A stretch of 21,769 bases of DNA from an uncultured Caryophanales bacterium (GTDB lineage Bacteria; Bacillota_I; Bacilli_A; RFN20; CAG-826), in assembly GCA_946401755.1 (NCBI GenBank), contig CAMIVH010000006.1, forward strand, positions 1-21,769. Direction: 5' to 3'. The first letter of the stretch is position 1; every line of letters starts with the position of its first letter. This document shows positions 1 to 7,933 of the stretch, in pieces. The notes under the pieces were generated by a model. It saw nothing but the letters and a program-made list of their open reading frames with translations. It ran no database searches and had not been told where the DNA came from. A program made the position numbers and the translations under genes.

Positions 1-197
1 TTTGGATAATGTTCATCAGTAGAAACAAGTTCGAATAAATCCGCGTGAAGTTCATCTCTGATAATTTCCGCTAGATTAGCGGTATTACCTTTGGTTAACA
101 TGCCATTAGCTTGAAACCCTTTAGCGGAGAAATAGACCACTAATTTGTCAGTGTTTTCTTTCGCGGCTGTGAAGTACTTGCTCTTTTTTGTTTTCAT
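1..197 (-). CDS. Flavodoxin-family protein, N-terminal 65 residues (partial)
   Basis: The visible part of this gene starts at ATG 197-195 and runs off the left edge of the window. A good ribosome site (GGAGAGGAAGG) lies just upstream on the minus strand. After a lysine-rich start, residues about 18-25 read KLVVYFSA, the first beta strand and phosphate-loop area of flavodoxins. GNTANLAEII and HADLFELVSTDEHYP follow, which is the usual spacing of the Flavodoxin_4-type family. Such proteins bind FMN and carry electrons or act as NAD(P)H-linked reductases in the cytoplasm. The phosphate loop here is KGFQANGMLTKGNT, longer than the usual TGNT-type loop. The FMN isoalloxazine-binding half is outside the window, so redox partner and exact subfamily cannot be judged. 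Confidence 0.75.
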   Translation of the reverse strand, partial: MKTKKSKYFTAAKENTDKLVVYFSAKGFQANGMLTKGNTANLAEIIRDELHADLFELVSTDEHYP

Positions 198-245
198 TTA
201 CCTTCCTCTCCTTTCTCTTTTCTTTTCGGTCCAAAAGAAAGCAAT

Positions 246-274
246 ATCTTACATTATTCTTTTACTTTAGTAAA
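246..274 (-). promoter_or_regulatory. Candidate promoter of the flavodoxin gene
   Basis: On the minus strand TTTACT (274-269) is followed after 17 nt by TAAGAT (251-246), about 50 nt before the flavodoxin start. The -35 box lies inside the palindrome TTTACTTTAGTAAA (261-274), which suggests a regulator could bind over it. Both boxes are imperfect. Confidence 0.35.
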
Positions 275-316
275 GAGTAGATTTTAGAATATTTTTCACT
301 ATTATTTTTTAGTGAG

Positions 317-334
317 AATTTATCTAGATAAATT
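317..334. repeat. Perfect 18-bp palindrome upstream of flavodoxin
   Basis: AATTTATCTAGATAAATT is identical to its own reverse complement. It lies upstream of the flavodoxin promoter and downstream of the tRNA-Arg terminator. A second inverted repeat, TCACTA/TAGTGA (296-301 and 310-315), and a third at 261-274 lie between it and the gene. An operator for a dimeric regulator is plausible, but the DNA is very AT-rich and no known box is matched. Confidence 0.45.
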
Positions 335-343
335 AATAAAAAA

Positions 344-363
344 GTCCTGAAATTAATCAGGAC
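344..363 (-). terminator. Intrinsic terminator after tRNA-Arg(CCG)
   Basis: GTCCTGA (344-350) and TCAGGAC (357-363) form a 7-bp stem with a 6-nt loop. On the minus strand it is followed by TTTTTT from 343 downward. It lies 14 nt past the encoded CCA end of the tRNA. Confidence 0.85.
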
Positions 364-377
364 GTTTTATTTAGCTT

Positions 378-455
378 TGGTGCGCTTGACGCGATTTAAA
401 CGCGTGACCTCAACCTTCGGAGGGTTGCACTCTAATTCAACTGAGCTACAAGCGC
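378..455 (-). tRNA. tRNA-Arg (anticodon CCG)
   Basis: Read on the minus strand, GCGCTTG and CAAGCGC form the acceptor stem. The D stem is GCTC/GAGT, the anticodon stem CAACC/GGTTG encloses loop CTCCGAA, and the T stem is ACGCG/CGCGT. Discriminator A is followed by an encoded CCA. Loop positions 34-36 are CCG, which reads the rare Arg codon CGG. A TATAAT-like -10 lies about 10 nt upstream, next to the terminator of the esterase gene, so separate initiation is possible although no clear -35 is seen. Confidence 0.95.
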
Positions 456-486
456 AGTAATAATTATACACAATTCAAACAAAAAA

Positions 487-515
487 GAACCACTCTCCAA
501 ATCGAAGAATGGCTC
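487..515 (-). terminator. Intrinsic terminator of the esterase gene
   Basis: On the minus strand GAGCCATTCTTC pairs with GGAGAGTGGTTC in a 12-bp stem with three G-T wobbles and a 5-nt loop. Six T residues follow. It begins about 20 nt after the stop codon of the lipoprotein esterase. Confidence 0.9.
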
Positions 516-534
516 TTTTCTTAAAAACAATAAA

Positions 535-1623
535 TTAATCTAAAAGGTTGTTATCAAGAATGACGTTAGCGTAGGCCATACCTAAGCGCACACAGTCATA
601 TGTCTTGTAGTGGTAATTATCAACACCACCTTCAACATCGCCACGATCAGGATTGATGTTTAATTGCATCTTTTCTTGACCATCTTCGTGCATATATGAA
701 GTATTGATAACAAAGTTATTTTCTTTTTCTTGGGCTAATAAATCTTTTTGCTTATTAACGGTTAAATCGGTGTTTGCACCATATGGGCTTCTTGGGCCAT
801 CGTAGATGTAGCCATCAACGAAGGCAATGTTTTGACCATCACCATCAACAGCATAATCAGCATATTCATCTCTGAATCTTTCCACTAAGCTGCCTAAGTC
901 ATCTTTATAAGTGTTGCTACCTGAATCGGATTCACCTTGATGCCATAAGAAACCTTTGATAACAGGAATCTTACCGAGTTCTTCTTCAATGTACTTGAGG
1001 TTATTGTTCACAAATGGAGCAAAGTATGTTTCATAAAGATTATTATCTTTATTGTAACCATTGAATGTATCATTGTGTCCCCAGTTAGGCGCACTGTTTC
1101 TAAAGCCTGAGCCAGAGAAAGCACATTTAATGAAATAGATTGGGTTTTCTTCAGAAGCGTGAGCTTTTAAGACCATGGACATACCGATTTCTGGACCCAT
1201 GAATCTTTCTTGGCTACCCATTGCAACATTAGTTGGCATAAACTTGCCCGCTAATTTGTCCGTTGTATTTGAAGCATGAGCGGCATTTGGTCCACTTGGT
1301 GGATAGAAACCATAGTAACTTGTCAAGACTTCTGGGACACCAGGGGCGTTTTTGGTAACGTTACCATCTGCGTCTTCAAAAGGTGTGATATCGAGGTCTA
1401 AGTTATAATCTTCGTTTAACTTTTCAAAGGCATTTCTTAACCATTGATCACCTTTATCACTAACATAAGTAGTCGAACCTTCCATGTTAGATTGGCCAGA
1501 TAAGACAAAGACATTAACGTGGTTGTCTGGTTCTGGTTGTGAGCTAGGTTGGGTGTGATTACACGCCACTAAAGAGGTAGCCACTAAAGCACCTAAAAAT
1601 AAAAGTCTCTTTTGTAATTTCAT
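535..1623 (-). CDS. Lipoprotein SGNH-type carbohydrate acetylesterase (SASA/CE6-like)
   Basis: A 362-residue secreted lipoprotein. The start at 1623 is preferred because TAGGAG lies 8 nt upstream and the signal peptide then begins MKLQKRLLFLGA. A start at 1668 would sit upstream of the likely transcription start, since a TATAAT-like -10 lies at 1665-1660. The lipobox is LVAC with Cys21. SGQSNMEG places the nucleophile at Ser45, WHQGESD supplies the oxyanion-hole region, and D335-N-Y-H338 fits the DxxH catalytic block near the C-terminus. This is the sialate O-acetylesterase / CE6 fold family, which removes acetyl groups from sugars. It is divergent from the alpha-galactoside operon and probably deacetylates a substrate at the cell surface before uptake. 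The precise sugar is unknown. Confidence 0.8.
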   Translation of the reverse strand: MKLQKRLLFLGALVATSLVACNHTQPSSQPEPDNHVNVFVLSGQSNMEGSTTYVSDKGDQWLRNAFEKLNEDYNLDLDITPFEDADGNVTKNAPGVPEVLTSYYGFYPPSGPNAAHASNTTDKLAGKFMPTNVAMGSQERFMGPEIGMSMVLKAHASEENPIYFIKCAFSGSGFRNSAPNWGHNDTFNGYNKDNNLYETYFAPFVNNNLKYIEEELGKIPVIKGFLWHQGESDSGSNTYKDDLGSLVERFRDEYADYAVDGDGQNIAFVDGYIYDGPRSPYGANTDLTVNKQKDLLAQEKENNFVINTSYMHEDGQEKMQLNINPDRGDVEGGVDNYHYKTYDCVRLGMAYANVILDNNLLD

Positions 1624-1720
1624 AATTACGTCTCCTATTTGTTTTGTTTGAGCACAATTATTATACATTAATCTTTATTTAATAAAATATTGATTTTTGG
1701 CATTATTTTGCATTTTTTAT

Positions 1721-1749
1721 TTGCTTTATTTTTTTATTAAAGATATATT
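1721..1749 (+). promoter_or_regulatory. Promoter of the TetR-led sugar operon
   Basis: TTGCTT (1721-1726), a 17-nt spacer and TATATT (1744-1749) give a good sigma-A promoter. Transcription would begin near 1756, about 40 nt before the TetR start codon. Confidence 0.65.
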
Positions 1750-1750
1750 G

Positions 1751-1789
1751 ATGATAGAGAGATTATCGTTTTGAGAGTTAATCTATCAT
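1751..1789. promoter_or_regulatory. Candidate TetR operator (inverted repeat)
   Basis: ATGATAGA (1751-1758) and its exact reverse complement TCTATCAT (1782-1789) flank the predicted start of transcription. A nested inverted repeat AGATTA/TAATCT occupies 1760-1765 and 1779-1784. The position just after the -10 box suits autorepression by the TetR protein. The site also lies in the region shared with the divergent esterase gene. Site assignment is inference. Confidence 0.45.
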
Positions 1790-1795
1790 AGTGTT

Positions 1796-2413
1796 ATGAG
1801 TTTAAAAGATGTAAAAATGAATTTTTTAGTCGACATCGCAACAGATTTGTTTATCTGTCGCTCTATTCAAGATGTCACCATCAAGGATATCGCGGTGTCC
1901 GCTCAGGTGGGTGAAGCCACCATTTACCGTTATTTTGGTAAGAAACAAGCAATCGTTATTTCTTCAGCGATGAAGTTACAAAAAGAAGTTAATACTTTGT
2001 ACTTCAAGCTTGATGAAGGAAGAACAGGATTTGAAAAACTTAAGATTTTCTATCTCAGTTATCTTCAAATCTTCGTTAACCATCCAGAATTCTACAAGTT
2101 TATTAATGAGTTTGATTCATTCATTAGTAGCGAAGATCCAGGAACCGCTGACATCATCGACCCATATGAAACGGTTGTTGGTCAGTATGAAAAAGTCTAT
2201 ATGAAAGCTTATGAAGAAGGCTTAAGAGATGGTTCCGTTAAAGAACAAAGAGATATCTCAATGTTCTACTTCGCCACCACTCACGCATTATTAGAGCTTT
2301 GTAAGAAGCTTTCCATCAAAGCGGCTGTGCTCAATCAAGACAAAGTCATTGAAAAACAAGCACAAGTTGAATGCATGATAGACATTATTCTATCAACACT
2401 TAATAACAATTAA
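1796..2413 (+). CDS. TetR-family transcriptional regulator
   Basis: A 205-residue protein with an N-terminal TetR helix-turn-helix at about residues 10-58. TIKDIAVSAQVGEATIYRYFGKKQ matches the IA..aGvs..tlY.yF.sK family pattern. The rest is an all-helical ligand-binding and dimerisation domain without recognisable specificity. It is the first gene of the operon, 32 nt ahead of the symporter gene, so it most likely senses a sugar or related ligand and controls its own operon and perhaps the divergent esterase. No strong ribosome site precedes ATG 1796, and a second ATG at 1817 is less likely because it would cut the first helix. Low expression would suit a regulator. Confidence 0.88.
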   Translation: MSLKDVKMNFLVDIATDLFICRSIQDVTIKDIAVSAQVGEATIYRYFGKKQAIVISSAMKLQKEVNTLYFKLDEGRTGFEKLKIFYLSYLQIFVNHPEFYKFINEFDSFISSEDPGTADIIDPYETVVGQYEKVYMKAYEEGLRDGSVKEQRDISMFYFATTHALLELCKKLSIKAAVLNQDKVIEKQAQVECMIDIILSTLNNN

Positions 2414-2445
2414 TCGGGGACATAATTTAAAAAGGGAGACAAATT

Positions 2446-3954
2446 ATGAAAAGATTATCAAAAAAGCAAATGATTATTTTTGCCATCGGCCAATTAGGTT
2501 GGTCGATGCTTTCTGGCATCATCAGCGCTTGGTTAGTTTATTATTTCTTACCAAATAGCGAAAGTTTAAAATCTGGTGCTATTCCATACTTAGTTCCAGG
2601 CTTATTAGGTGGCTTTATCACAGTCTTAGGTATCATTACTGCGACTAGCCGTATTTTTGACGCTGTGACAGATCCACTTATTGCTTCATTGTCTGATAGA
2701 AGTAAGAATCCAAAAGGTAGACGTATTCCATTTATGAAGTTTGCGGCTATCCCACTATCAATCGTCACATGTTTATTATTCTGCGTTGATTTTGGTAGAT
2801 ATGATGGTAACTTAGGTTGGCTCAATATCTTATGGGTCTCTGTCATGATTATTTTGTTCTATTTATTCATGACCATGTACTGTACACCATACAACGCTCT
2901 TATCTCTGAGTTTGGCAAAACTCAAGAAGATAGAATGTTCATTTCCACTGCTATCTCATTAACATTCTTTGCCGGTACATTACTTGCTTATACACCATTC
3001 GTTTTTGCTGGTGTATTACAAGGAGCTGGTGTTTCATTTGCATGGAGTTATCGTATATGCTTTATCGTCTTAGCGGTTATCTCCTGTGTCTCAATGTTAA
3101 TTCCAACATTCTTATTAAACGAAAAAGAATTCGTGGAAACAAAGCCAAGTGAAGAAAACGTTATGAGATCCTTAATCTCCACTTTCAAGAACAGAGATTT
3201 TAGAACATTCTCACTTTCTGACATCATGTACTGGGTTGGCTTAACCATGTTCCAAACTGGTTTACCATTCTTTGTCACAGTCTCTATGGGCTTTAATGAA
3301 TCATTAACCATGGTCTTTATGGGTGCGATGACAGTCTTAAGTGCTTGCTTCTACCCATTCGTTACCGCGTTAGTTAAGAAGTTTGGTAAAAAGAAACTTG
3401 TTATTGCTGGTTTCTTAGGCTTAGCTATTTGCTACGCAATTACCGCAGTTAGTAGCGTAACTGGCATTTGCCCAACAGGTAGCGCGGAAGATCCTGCAAA
3501 TGGACTCAGCTGGTTATTCGGTATTTTAATTACCGTGATTGCCGCTTTCCCAATGGCTTTATTAGGTATCATACCTCAATCTATCGTTGCCGACGTTGCA
3601 GAAGCTGAAGCCGTCACTACTGGTCAAAATAGAGAAGGTATGTTCTTTGCCGCTCGTACATTTGCGATGAAATTTGGTCAAAGTATCGCCATGGTCTTAT
3701 TTACCTCTTTAGCCATCATTGGTGTTAAACAAGGTGGCGTTGATGCTGAAGGTAATGTTATTAGTGATATTACCGCTGGTAAATTTGGCTTAATGATTGC
3801 CGCTATCGTCGCGGTTGCCTTCTGTGTATTAGGCGCAGTTATCCTTCTCTTCTATAGAGAAAAGAAAATCATGAAAACCATCGCTAAAGAAGGCGATGAA
3901 GCTTTCATGAAAGCTATTGAAAACGAAAAAGAAGTCGGTGAAAAAGCCGAATAA
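2446..3954 (+). CDS. GPH-family sugar:cation symporter (MelB/XylP-like)
   Basis: A 502-residue membrane protein with about 12 hydrophobic segments. GGGAGAC lies 8 nt before the start. Residues 71-79 read FDAVTDPLI, followed by a loop SLSDRSKNPKGRRIPFM, the signature of the glycoside-pentoside-hexuronide family. Asp72 and Asp76 are in the place of the two cation-site aspartates of MelB, with Thr75 where MelB has Asn. This suggests cation-driven uptake of a glycoside across the plasma membrane. The next gene is an alpha-galactosidase, so melibiose-like or other alpha-galactosides are the likely cargo. Substrate and coupling ion are inferred from context and family. Confidence 0.88.
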   Translation: MKRLSKKQMIIFAIGQLGWSMLSGIISAWLVYYFLPNSESLKSGAIPYLVPGLLGGFITVLGIITATSRIFDAVTDPLIASLSDRSKNPKGRRIPFMKFAAIPLSIVTCLLFCVDFGRYDGNLGWLNILWVSVMIILFYLFMTMYCTPYNALISEFGKTQEDRMFISTAISLTFFAGTLLAYTPFVFAGVLQGAGVSFAWSYRICFIVLAVISCVSMLIPTFLLNEKEFVETKPSEENVMRSLISTFKNRDFRTFSLSDIMYWVGLTMFQTGLPFFVTVSMGFNESLTMVFMGAMTVLSACFYPFVTALVKKFGKKKLVIAGFLGLAICYAITAVSSVTGICPTGSAEDPANGLSWLFGILITVIAAFPMALLGIIPQSIVADVAEAEAVTTGQNREGMFFAARTFAMKFGQSIAMVLFTSLAIIGVKQGGVDAEGNVISDITAGKFGLMIAAIVAVAFCVLGAVILLFYREKKIMKTIAKEGDEAFMKAIENEKEVGEKAE

Positions 3955-3968
3955 TTATAGGTAATAAT

Positions 3969-5579
3969 ATGCGACTTGTCTATTTTAAGAATGGTCATAA
4001 ACATACTATTACATCAAGTAATGCTGATGTAGCAATTAATACCGTTAGAAATGGTAATAGAACAATTGTTAGTGTTACCGCTAACGAAGAGATCATCCTC
4101 CATAAAGCGGATGTCTCTTATCCATGCCACATCAATTACAAAGACTTATATTTCCTCAATGGTTATCAGTCTTGGACTGATACTAAGGAGTATAAACTAA
4201 GGGAAAGACTTAGAAACATTAAGAAAAGCCCACACATTATCTCGCATATGTTTGCGATGGATAAGTATGGAGATGCTTCTTTCTACAACTATTCAATTAG
4301 AAAGAGCCATGGCTATGATGTCTTTTATAGCAAGGGTAAATATGAATCATTCATTTATAACCTTAACTATAAGATTGCCTACTTAATCATTGAATTAATT
4401 AAAGATAGGAGTAGCATCCACCTTATTAGTGATGTCCGTGGTCTTAAAGTCAGCAAGGGACAAAGCGTTAATATCTTTGACTACTGCTACTACGATAACT
4501 TTGAAAAAGGCTTAATGGCGTTCTGGGATGCTTTCCCAAAAAGAAACGTTAAGAAATTGTTTGGCTATACCAGTTGGTATAACTACTATCAAAACATTAA
4601 CGAAGAAATAATCTTAAGAGATTTAGAAGCTTTAGATAGTCGCTTCAATCTCTTCCAAATCGATGATGGTTATGAAACATTTGTCGGTGACTGGTTGGAT
4701 GTTGATCCAGTGAAGTTCCCAAATGGCTTAAAGCCAATTATCGATAAGATTCACAAAAAAGGGTTCAAGGCGGGCTTATGGCTCGCTCCGTTTGCCGCGG
4801 AAACCAAATCTCGCTTATTTTCTGAACATCCAGATTGGATCAGAAAGGATCGAAGAGGGAGACCGATCAAAGCGGGAGGAAACTGGTCAGGGTTTTATGC
4901 CCTTGACCTCGACAATCAAGAAGTCATTGCTTATATCAAGGAATGCTTAGTCCATTACATGGACATGGGGGTAGACTTCTTTAAGCTTGACTTCTTGTAT
5001 GCGGCGGCACTACCTGAGTATGAAAATAAGACTAGATGTATGGTCCAAGATGAAGCTTATCAATTTTTAAGAGACATCTTAGGTGACCGTCTCATCTTAG
5101 GCTGTGGTGCCAATATTATTAACTCCTACGAACATTTCGATTACTTACGTGTGGGCCCAGATGTCTCATTAGAATTTGATGACGTATTCTATATGCGCTT
5201 ATTTCATAGAGAAAGAGTGTCAACGAAAGTCACGATTCAAAACACCATCTATCGTTCATTTATGAACAACCACTTATTCGGTAATGATCCAGATGTCTTC
5301 TTACTTAGAGATGAAAACATTAAGTTAACACTTCATCAAAGAGAAGCCTTAAGCAAGATTAACGCTTTATTTGGCAGTGTGCTGATGACTAGTGATGACA
5401 TCGCTAATTACGATGAAGGCAAAAAGAAACTCTTACAAGAGACATTCGAAATATTCGAAAACGCGCATAACCGTCGATATATTACCAAAGGTAATCTTAT
5501 CCACATCAGTTATGAACTAAACGGTGAACTTAAACACTTCACCTATAACATTAAGAAGGGAGTATTAACCAATGATTGA
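3969..5579 (+). CDS. GH36-type alpha-galactosidase, short form
   Basis: A 536-residue cytoplasmic enzyme without a signal peptide. FQIDDGYE (residues 229-236) is the substrate-binding block. KAGLWLAPFAAE (267-278) and HPDW (287-290) are typical of melibiase. FFKLDF contains the nucleophile Asp341, and LRVGPDV the acid/base Asp398. These are the hallmark residues of clan GH-D family GH36, which hydrolyses terminal alpha-galactosides with retention. Most GH36 enzymes are about 700 residues or more; here the N-terminal beta domain is short. It starts 14 nt after the symporter gene and its stop overlaps the next gene by 8 nt. It presumably cleaves the sugar imported by the symporter. A related specificity such as alpha-N-acetylgalactosaminidase cannot be excluded. 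Confidence 0.85.
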   Translation: MRLVYFKNGHKHTITSSNADVAINTVRNGNRTIVSVTANEEIILHKADVSYPCHINYKDLYFLNGYQSWTDTKEYKLRERLRNIKKSPHIISHMFAMDKYGDASFYNYSIRKSHGYDVFYSKGKYESFIYNLNYKIAYLIIELIKDRSSIHLISDVRGLKVSKGQSVNIFDYCYYDNFEKGLMAFWDAFPKRNVKKLFGYTSWYNYYQNINEEIILRDLEALDSRFNLFQIDDGYETFVGDWLDVDPVKFPNGLKPIIDKIHKKGFKAGLWLAPFAAETKSRLFSEHPDWIRKDRRGRPIKAGGNWSGFYALDLDNQEVIAYIKECLVHYMDMGVDFFKLDFLYAAALPEYENKTRCMVQDEAYQFLRDILGDRLILGCGANIINSYEHFDYLRVGPDVSLEFDDVFYMRLFHRERVSTKVTIQNTIYRSFMNNHLFGNDPDVFLLRDENIKLTLHQREALSKINALFGSVLMTSDDIANYDEGKKKLLQETFEIFENAHNRRYITKGNLIHISYELNGELKHFTYNIKKGVLTND

Positions 5580-7005
5580 TAGAACTTCTAGTATCTTTAA
5601 TAACAAAATGAGTCAAAAGGTTATTAAAGGGGCTAATAAAAGCAAAGCAAAATACATTAAGAAATATGGTGATGACTCCACCGCTGACTATAAGATTTCT
5701 TTTAAAGAAATTCCTACATTAGATTTTATCGGTGCGAATAATATCGTTTTTGGTGAAGAAAACCAAAAGTTTGAAGATAACGCTTTAATCGTCGGCAATA
5801 TCAGAATGGGCTTCGGCCACTACCGCATCTCTATTGCGATGGCTAGTGCAGCAAGAGCCTTAGGCTATAAGCCATATTGGTTAGATTTAGCAAGTTTTGA
5901 TGCCACAGGCAGCAAGATGATTAGAGAACAAAACGATATGTACTCTTTAGCGTCTCGTATCTCTCAAAAATCTAAGTTATTTAATAAGATTGTTTGGGAA
6001 CCACTTAATAGTGAAGGCTTTAAAAAGATTAGCTACAACGCCAAAGACCAAAGAAATAGCGAACTATTAGTGCCTATTTTTAAGAATATTGATAAAGATA
6101 TCCCATATATTGCCACTCACGTCTGGCCAAGCCAAGCCGCAGTCCATGCGGGTATGACACATGTGGTCAATGCTATTCCAGATAACTGGCCAATGGGTTT
6201 ACATCTAAGTGAAGGTGCAATTCACACTGTTCAAACACCATTTGCCTATTTTGGTTATAAAACCTTGAATGGTTTTGATAAGAAACTACTTAATGGCATT
6301 CCTGAAGATCAACTTAAGATGGCTGGTTGCTTTATTGACCACGAACTATTAGTGGATCTTGAAAACGACAATAAACGTCGAAAAGAAAGAATCGCTAATG
6401 GTAAACCACTACGTATTTTAATGACTGTTGGTGGCGCTGGAGCGGGTTTTGATATGTTCTTAGCGATGGTTAAACATCTCATCCCATACGTTAAGGAAAA
6501 TAAGGTTACCTTATTCATTAACTTTGGCGACCACCTTGATGTCTATCACAAATTAGTTAATAAAGTGAAAGGCATCCAAACACAAAACTTCTTTAATGAA
6601 TATACTAAGTTAACTTACTTCGTAAAGAATATTAAAGAAGGCGATGCTTCTGGTATCTACGCTATTTATAACAAAGATATCTTTGAAGCAGTTTATTCCA
6701 CTAATTTATTAATGCCAGTGACTGATTTACTAGTTACTAAGCCAAGCGAGCTAGCGTATTATCCAATTCCTAAACTCTTTATGCGCCACATCGGTGGTCA
6801 TGAAGTCTATGGAGCAATTAACGGCAGGGAAAATGGCGACTCTACTCCAGAATGCCCTACTGTTAAGGAAGTTAACGCGATGCTCGACCGTTTAATCAGT
6901 GATAAGGAATTGATTCCTCACATGTGTGACCAAATAGACGCACTCAAAAAAACTGGTCACTATAACGGTGCTTACGAATGTGTTAAGTTAGCCGTTGGTA
7001 AGTAA
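5572..7005 (+). CDS. GT-B-like protein of unknown substrate (MurG/MGDG-synthase-like)
   Basis: A 477-residue protein starting within the last codons of the galactosidase gene (8-nt overlap), so probably translationally coupled. Residues 73-86 read IVGNIRMGFGHYRI, followed by SIAMASAARALGY. This resembles the glycine-rich N-terminal GxGH loop and helix of GT28-type glycosyltransferases such as MurG and monogalactosyldiacylglycerol synthase. A second Rossmann domain begins at ILMTVGGAGAGFD (282-294). Near 382-415, TDLLVTKPSELAYYPIP and IGGHE resemble the donor-binding C-terminal block. No membrane segment or signal peptide is obvious. I do not recognise a characterised homologue. It could be a glycosyltransferase, or a GT-B phosphorylase acting on the imported glycan. 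Confidence 0.6.
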   Translation: MIDRTSSIFNNKMSQKVIKGANKSKAKYIKKYGDDSTADYKISFKEIPTLDFIGANNIVFGEENQKFEDNALIVGNIRMGFGHYRISIAMASAARALGYKPYWLDLASFDATGSKMIREQNDMYSLASRISQKSKLFNKIVWEPLNSEGFKKISYNAKDQRNSELLVPIFKNIDKDIPYIATHVWPSQAAVHAGMTHVVNAIPDNWPMGLHLSEGAIHTVQTPFAYFGYKTLNGFDKKLLNGIPEDQLKMAGCFIDHELLVDLENDNKRRKERIANGKPLRILMTVGGAGAGFDMFLAMVKHLIPYVKENKVTLFINFGDHLDVYHKLVNKVKGIQTQNFFNEYTKLTYFVKNIKEGDASGIYAIYNKDIFEAVYSTNLLMPVTDLLVTKPSELAYYPIPKLFMRHIGGHEVYGAINGRENGDSTPECPTVKEVNAMLDRLISDKELIPHMCDQIDALKKTGHYNGAYECVKLAVGK

Positions 7006-7025
7006 TAAACCACTCCTTTCTCCTT

Positions 7026-7055
7026 GGTCACGCCGCTAGAAGCGTGACCTTTTTT
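7026..7055 (+). terminator. Terminator of the sugar operon
   Basis: GGTCACGC (7026-7033) and GCGTGACC (7042-7049) form a perfect 8-bp GC-rich stem with an 8-nt loop, followed by six T residues. It lies about 20 nt after the stop of the GT-B-like gene. Confidence 0.95.
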
Positions 7056-7109
7056 CTTTGCTAAAATCTTATCATTTTGGCGTTTTTGTATAGTGATTCT
7101 CGATAAGCA

Positions 7110-7138
7110 TTTATTTATGAAAAATCATACCTTACAAT
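7110..7138 (+). promoter_or_regulatory. Candidate promoter of the ABC exporter pair
   Basis: TTTATT (7110-7115), 17 nt, then TACAAT (7133-7138), upstream of the AGGAGGG ribosome site at 7151-7157. The -35 box is weak. Confidence 0.4.
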
Positions 7139-7162
7139 ATTTGCGATTTTAGGAGGGTTACT

Positions 7163-7933
7163 ATGAGTGTACTTAGAATTGAACATGTCACTAAGGAATT
7201 CAATCTAACTTTACGTCAAAGACAAAAGCAAAAAACTAACGCTAAAACATTAGTGGCTGTTAATGATTTGTCTTTTGAAGCAGTTCCTGGCGTGATATAT
7301 GGTTTACTTGGCCCTAATGGTGCGGGTAAGACCACTACTTTAAGAATGATTGCATCATTAATCAAACCAAAAAGTGGTTCGATTTATTTGGATAATAAAG
7401 AAATCAATGAAGATATTTATGAATATCGTAAGAAAATTGGTTTCTTAACAAGTGAGCTTAAACTTGATGGTTTCTTCACACCTGCTGACACCATTACATA
7501 TATGGGTAAGTTATATGGGATGAATGATGAAGAAATCAATATGAGAAAGAACATCTTATTTAGATCGTTTGGTGTTGATAAATTCCAAAATACCCCAATT
7601 AAGGATTTATCCACTGGTATGAAACAAAAAGTTTCATTAGCGATTTCCCTATGCCATGACCCAGATGTCATCATTTTCGATGAACCTACTAATGGATTAG
7701 ATGTTATCGCCGCTAGAGACGTTGAAGAATTCCTCGTCAATCTTAAAAAAGAAAACAAGATTATTATTATTTCCACTCACATCTTCTCTTTAGTGGAAAA
7801 GCTCTGTGACCATGTTGGTATCATTATCAGCGGTAAGCTCGTCAAAGACGCGCCACTTAAAGAGATTCAAAAGAAAGGATCTTTGGAAGAAGTATTCTTC
7901 AAATTATATGAGGAGGCTAATGTAAATGCGTAA
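7163..7933 (+). CDS. ABC transporter ATP-binding protein, NatA-like
   Basis: A 256-residue nucleotide-binding subunit. Walker A is GPNGAGKT (50-57), the signature is LSTGMKQ (149-155), Walker B is IIFDEPTNGLD (170-180) and the switch histidine is in STH (204-206). AGGAGGG lies 5 nt before the start. The LSTGMKQK signature and the pairing with an ABC-2 permease place it with NatA/CcmA-type exporter ATPases. An unusual basic, glutamine-rich insert (about residues 17-29) lies between the first two strands. It probably powers export by the permease encoded next, whose start overlaps its last codons by 8 nt. In Bacillus the NatAB pair expels sodium, but cargo cannot be assigned from sequence here. 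Confidence 0.85.
   Translation: MSVLRIEHVTKEFNLTLRQRQKQKTNAKTLVAVNDLSFEAVPGVIYGLLGPNGAGKTTTLRMIASLIKPKSGSIYLDNKEINEDIYEYRKKIGFLTSELKLDGFFTPADTITYMGKLYGMNDEEINMRKNILFRSFGVDKFQNTPIKDLSTGMKQKVSLAISLCHDPDVIIFDEPTNGLDVIAARDVEEFLVNLKKENKIIIISTHIFSLVEKLCDHVGIIISGKLVKDAPLKEIQKKGSLEEVFFKLYEEANVNA

Noticed and set aside
1624..1668. An upstream start for the acetylesterase, adding 15 residues
   Set aside because: It would overlap the likely -10 and transcription start and break the signal peptide; ATG 1623 has a proper ribosome site.
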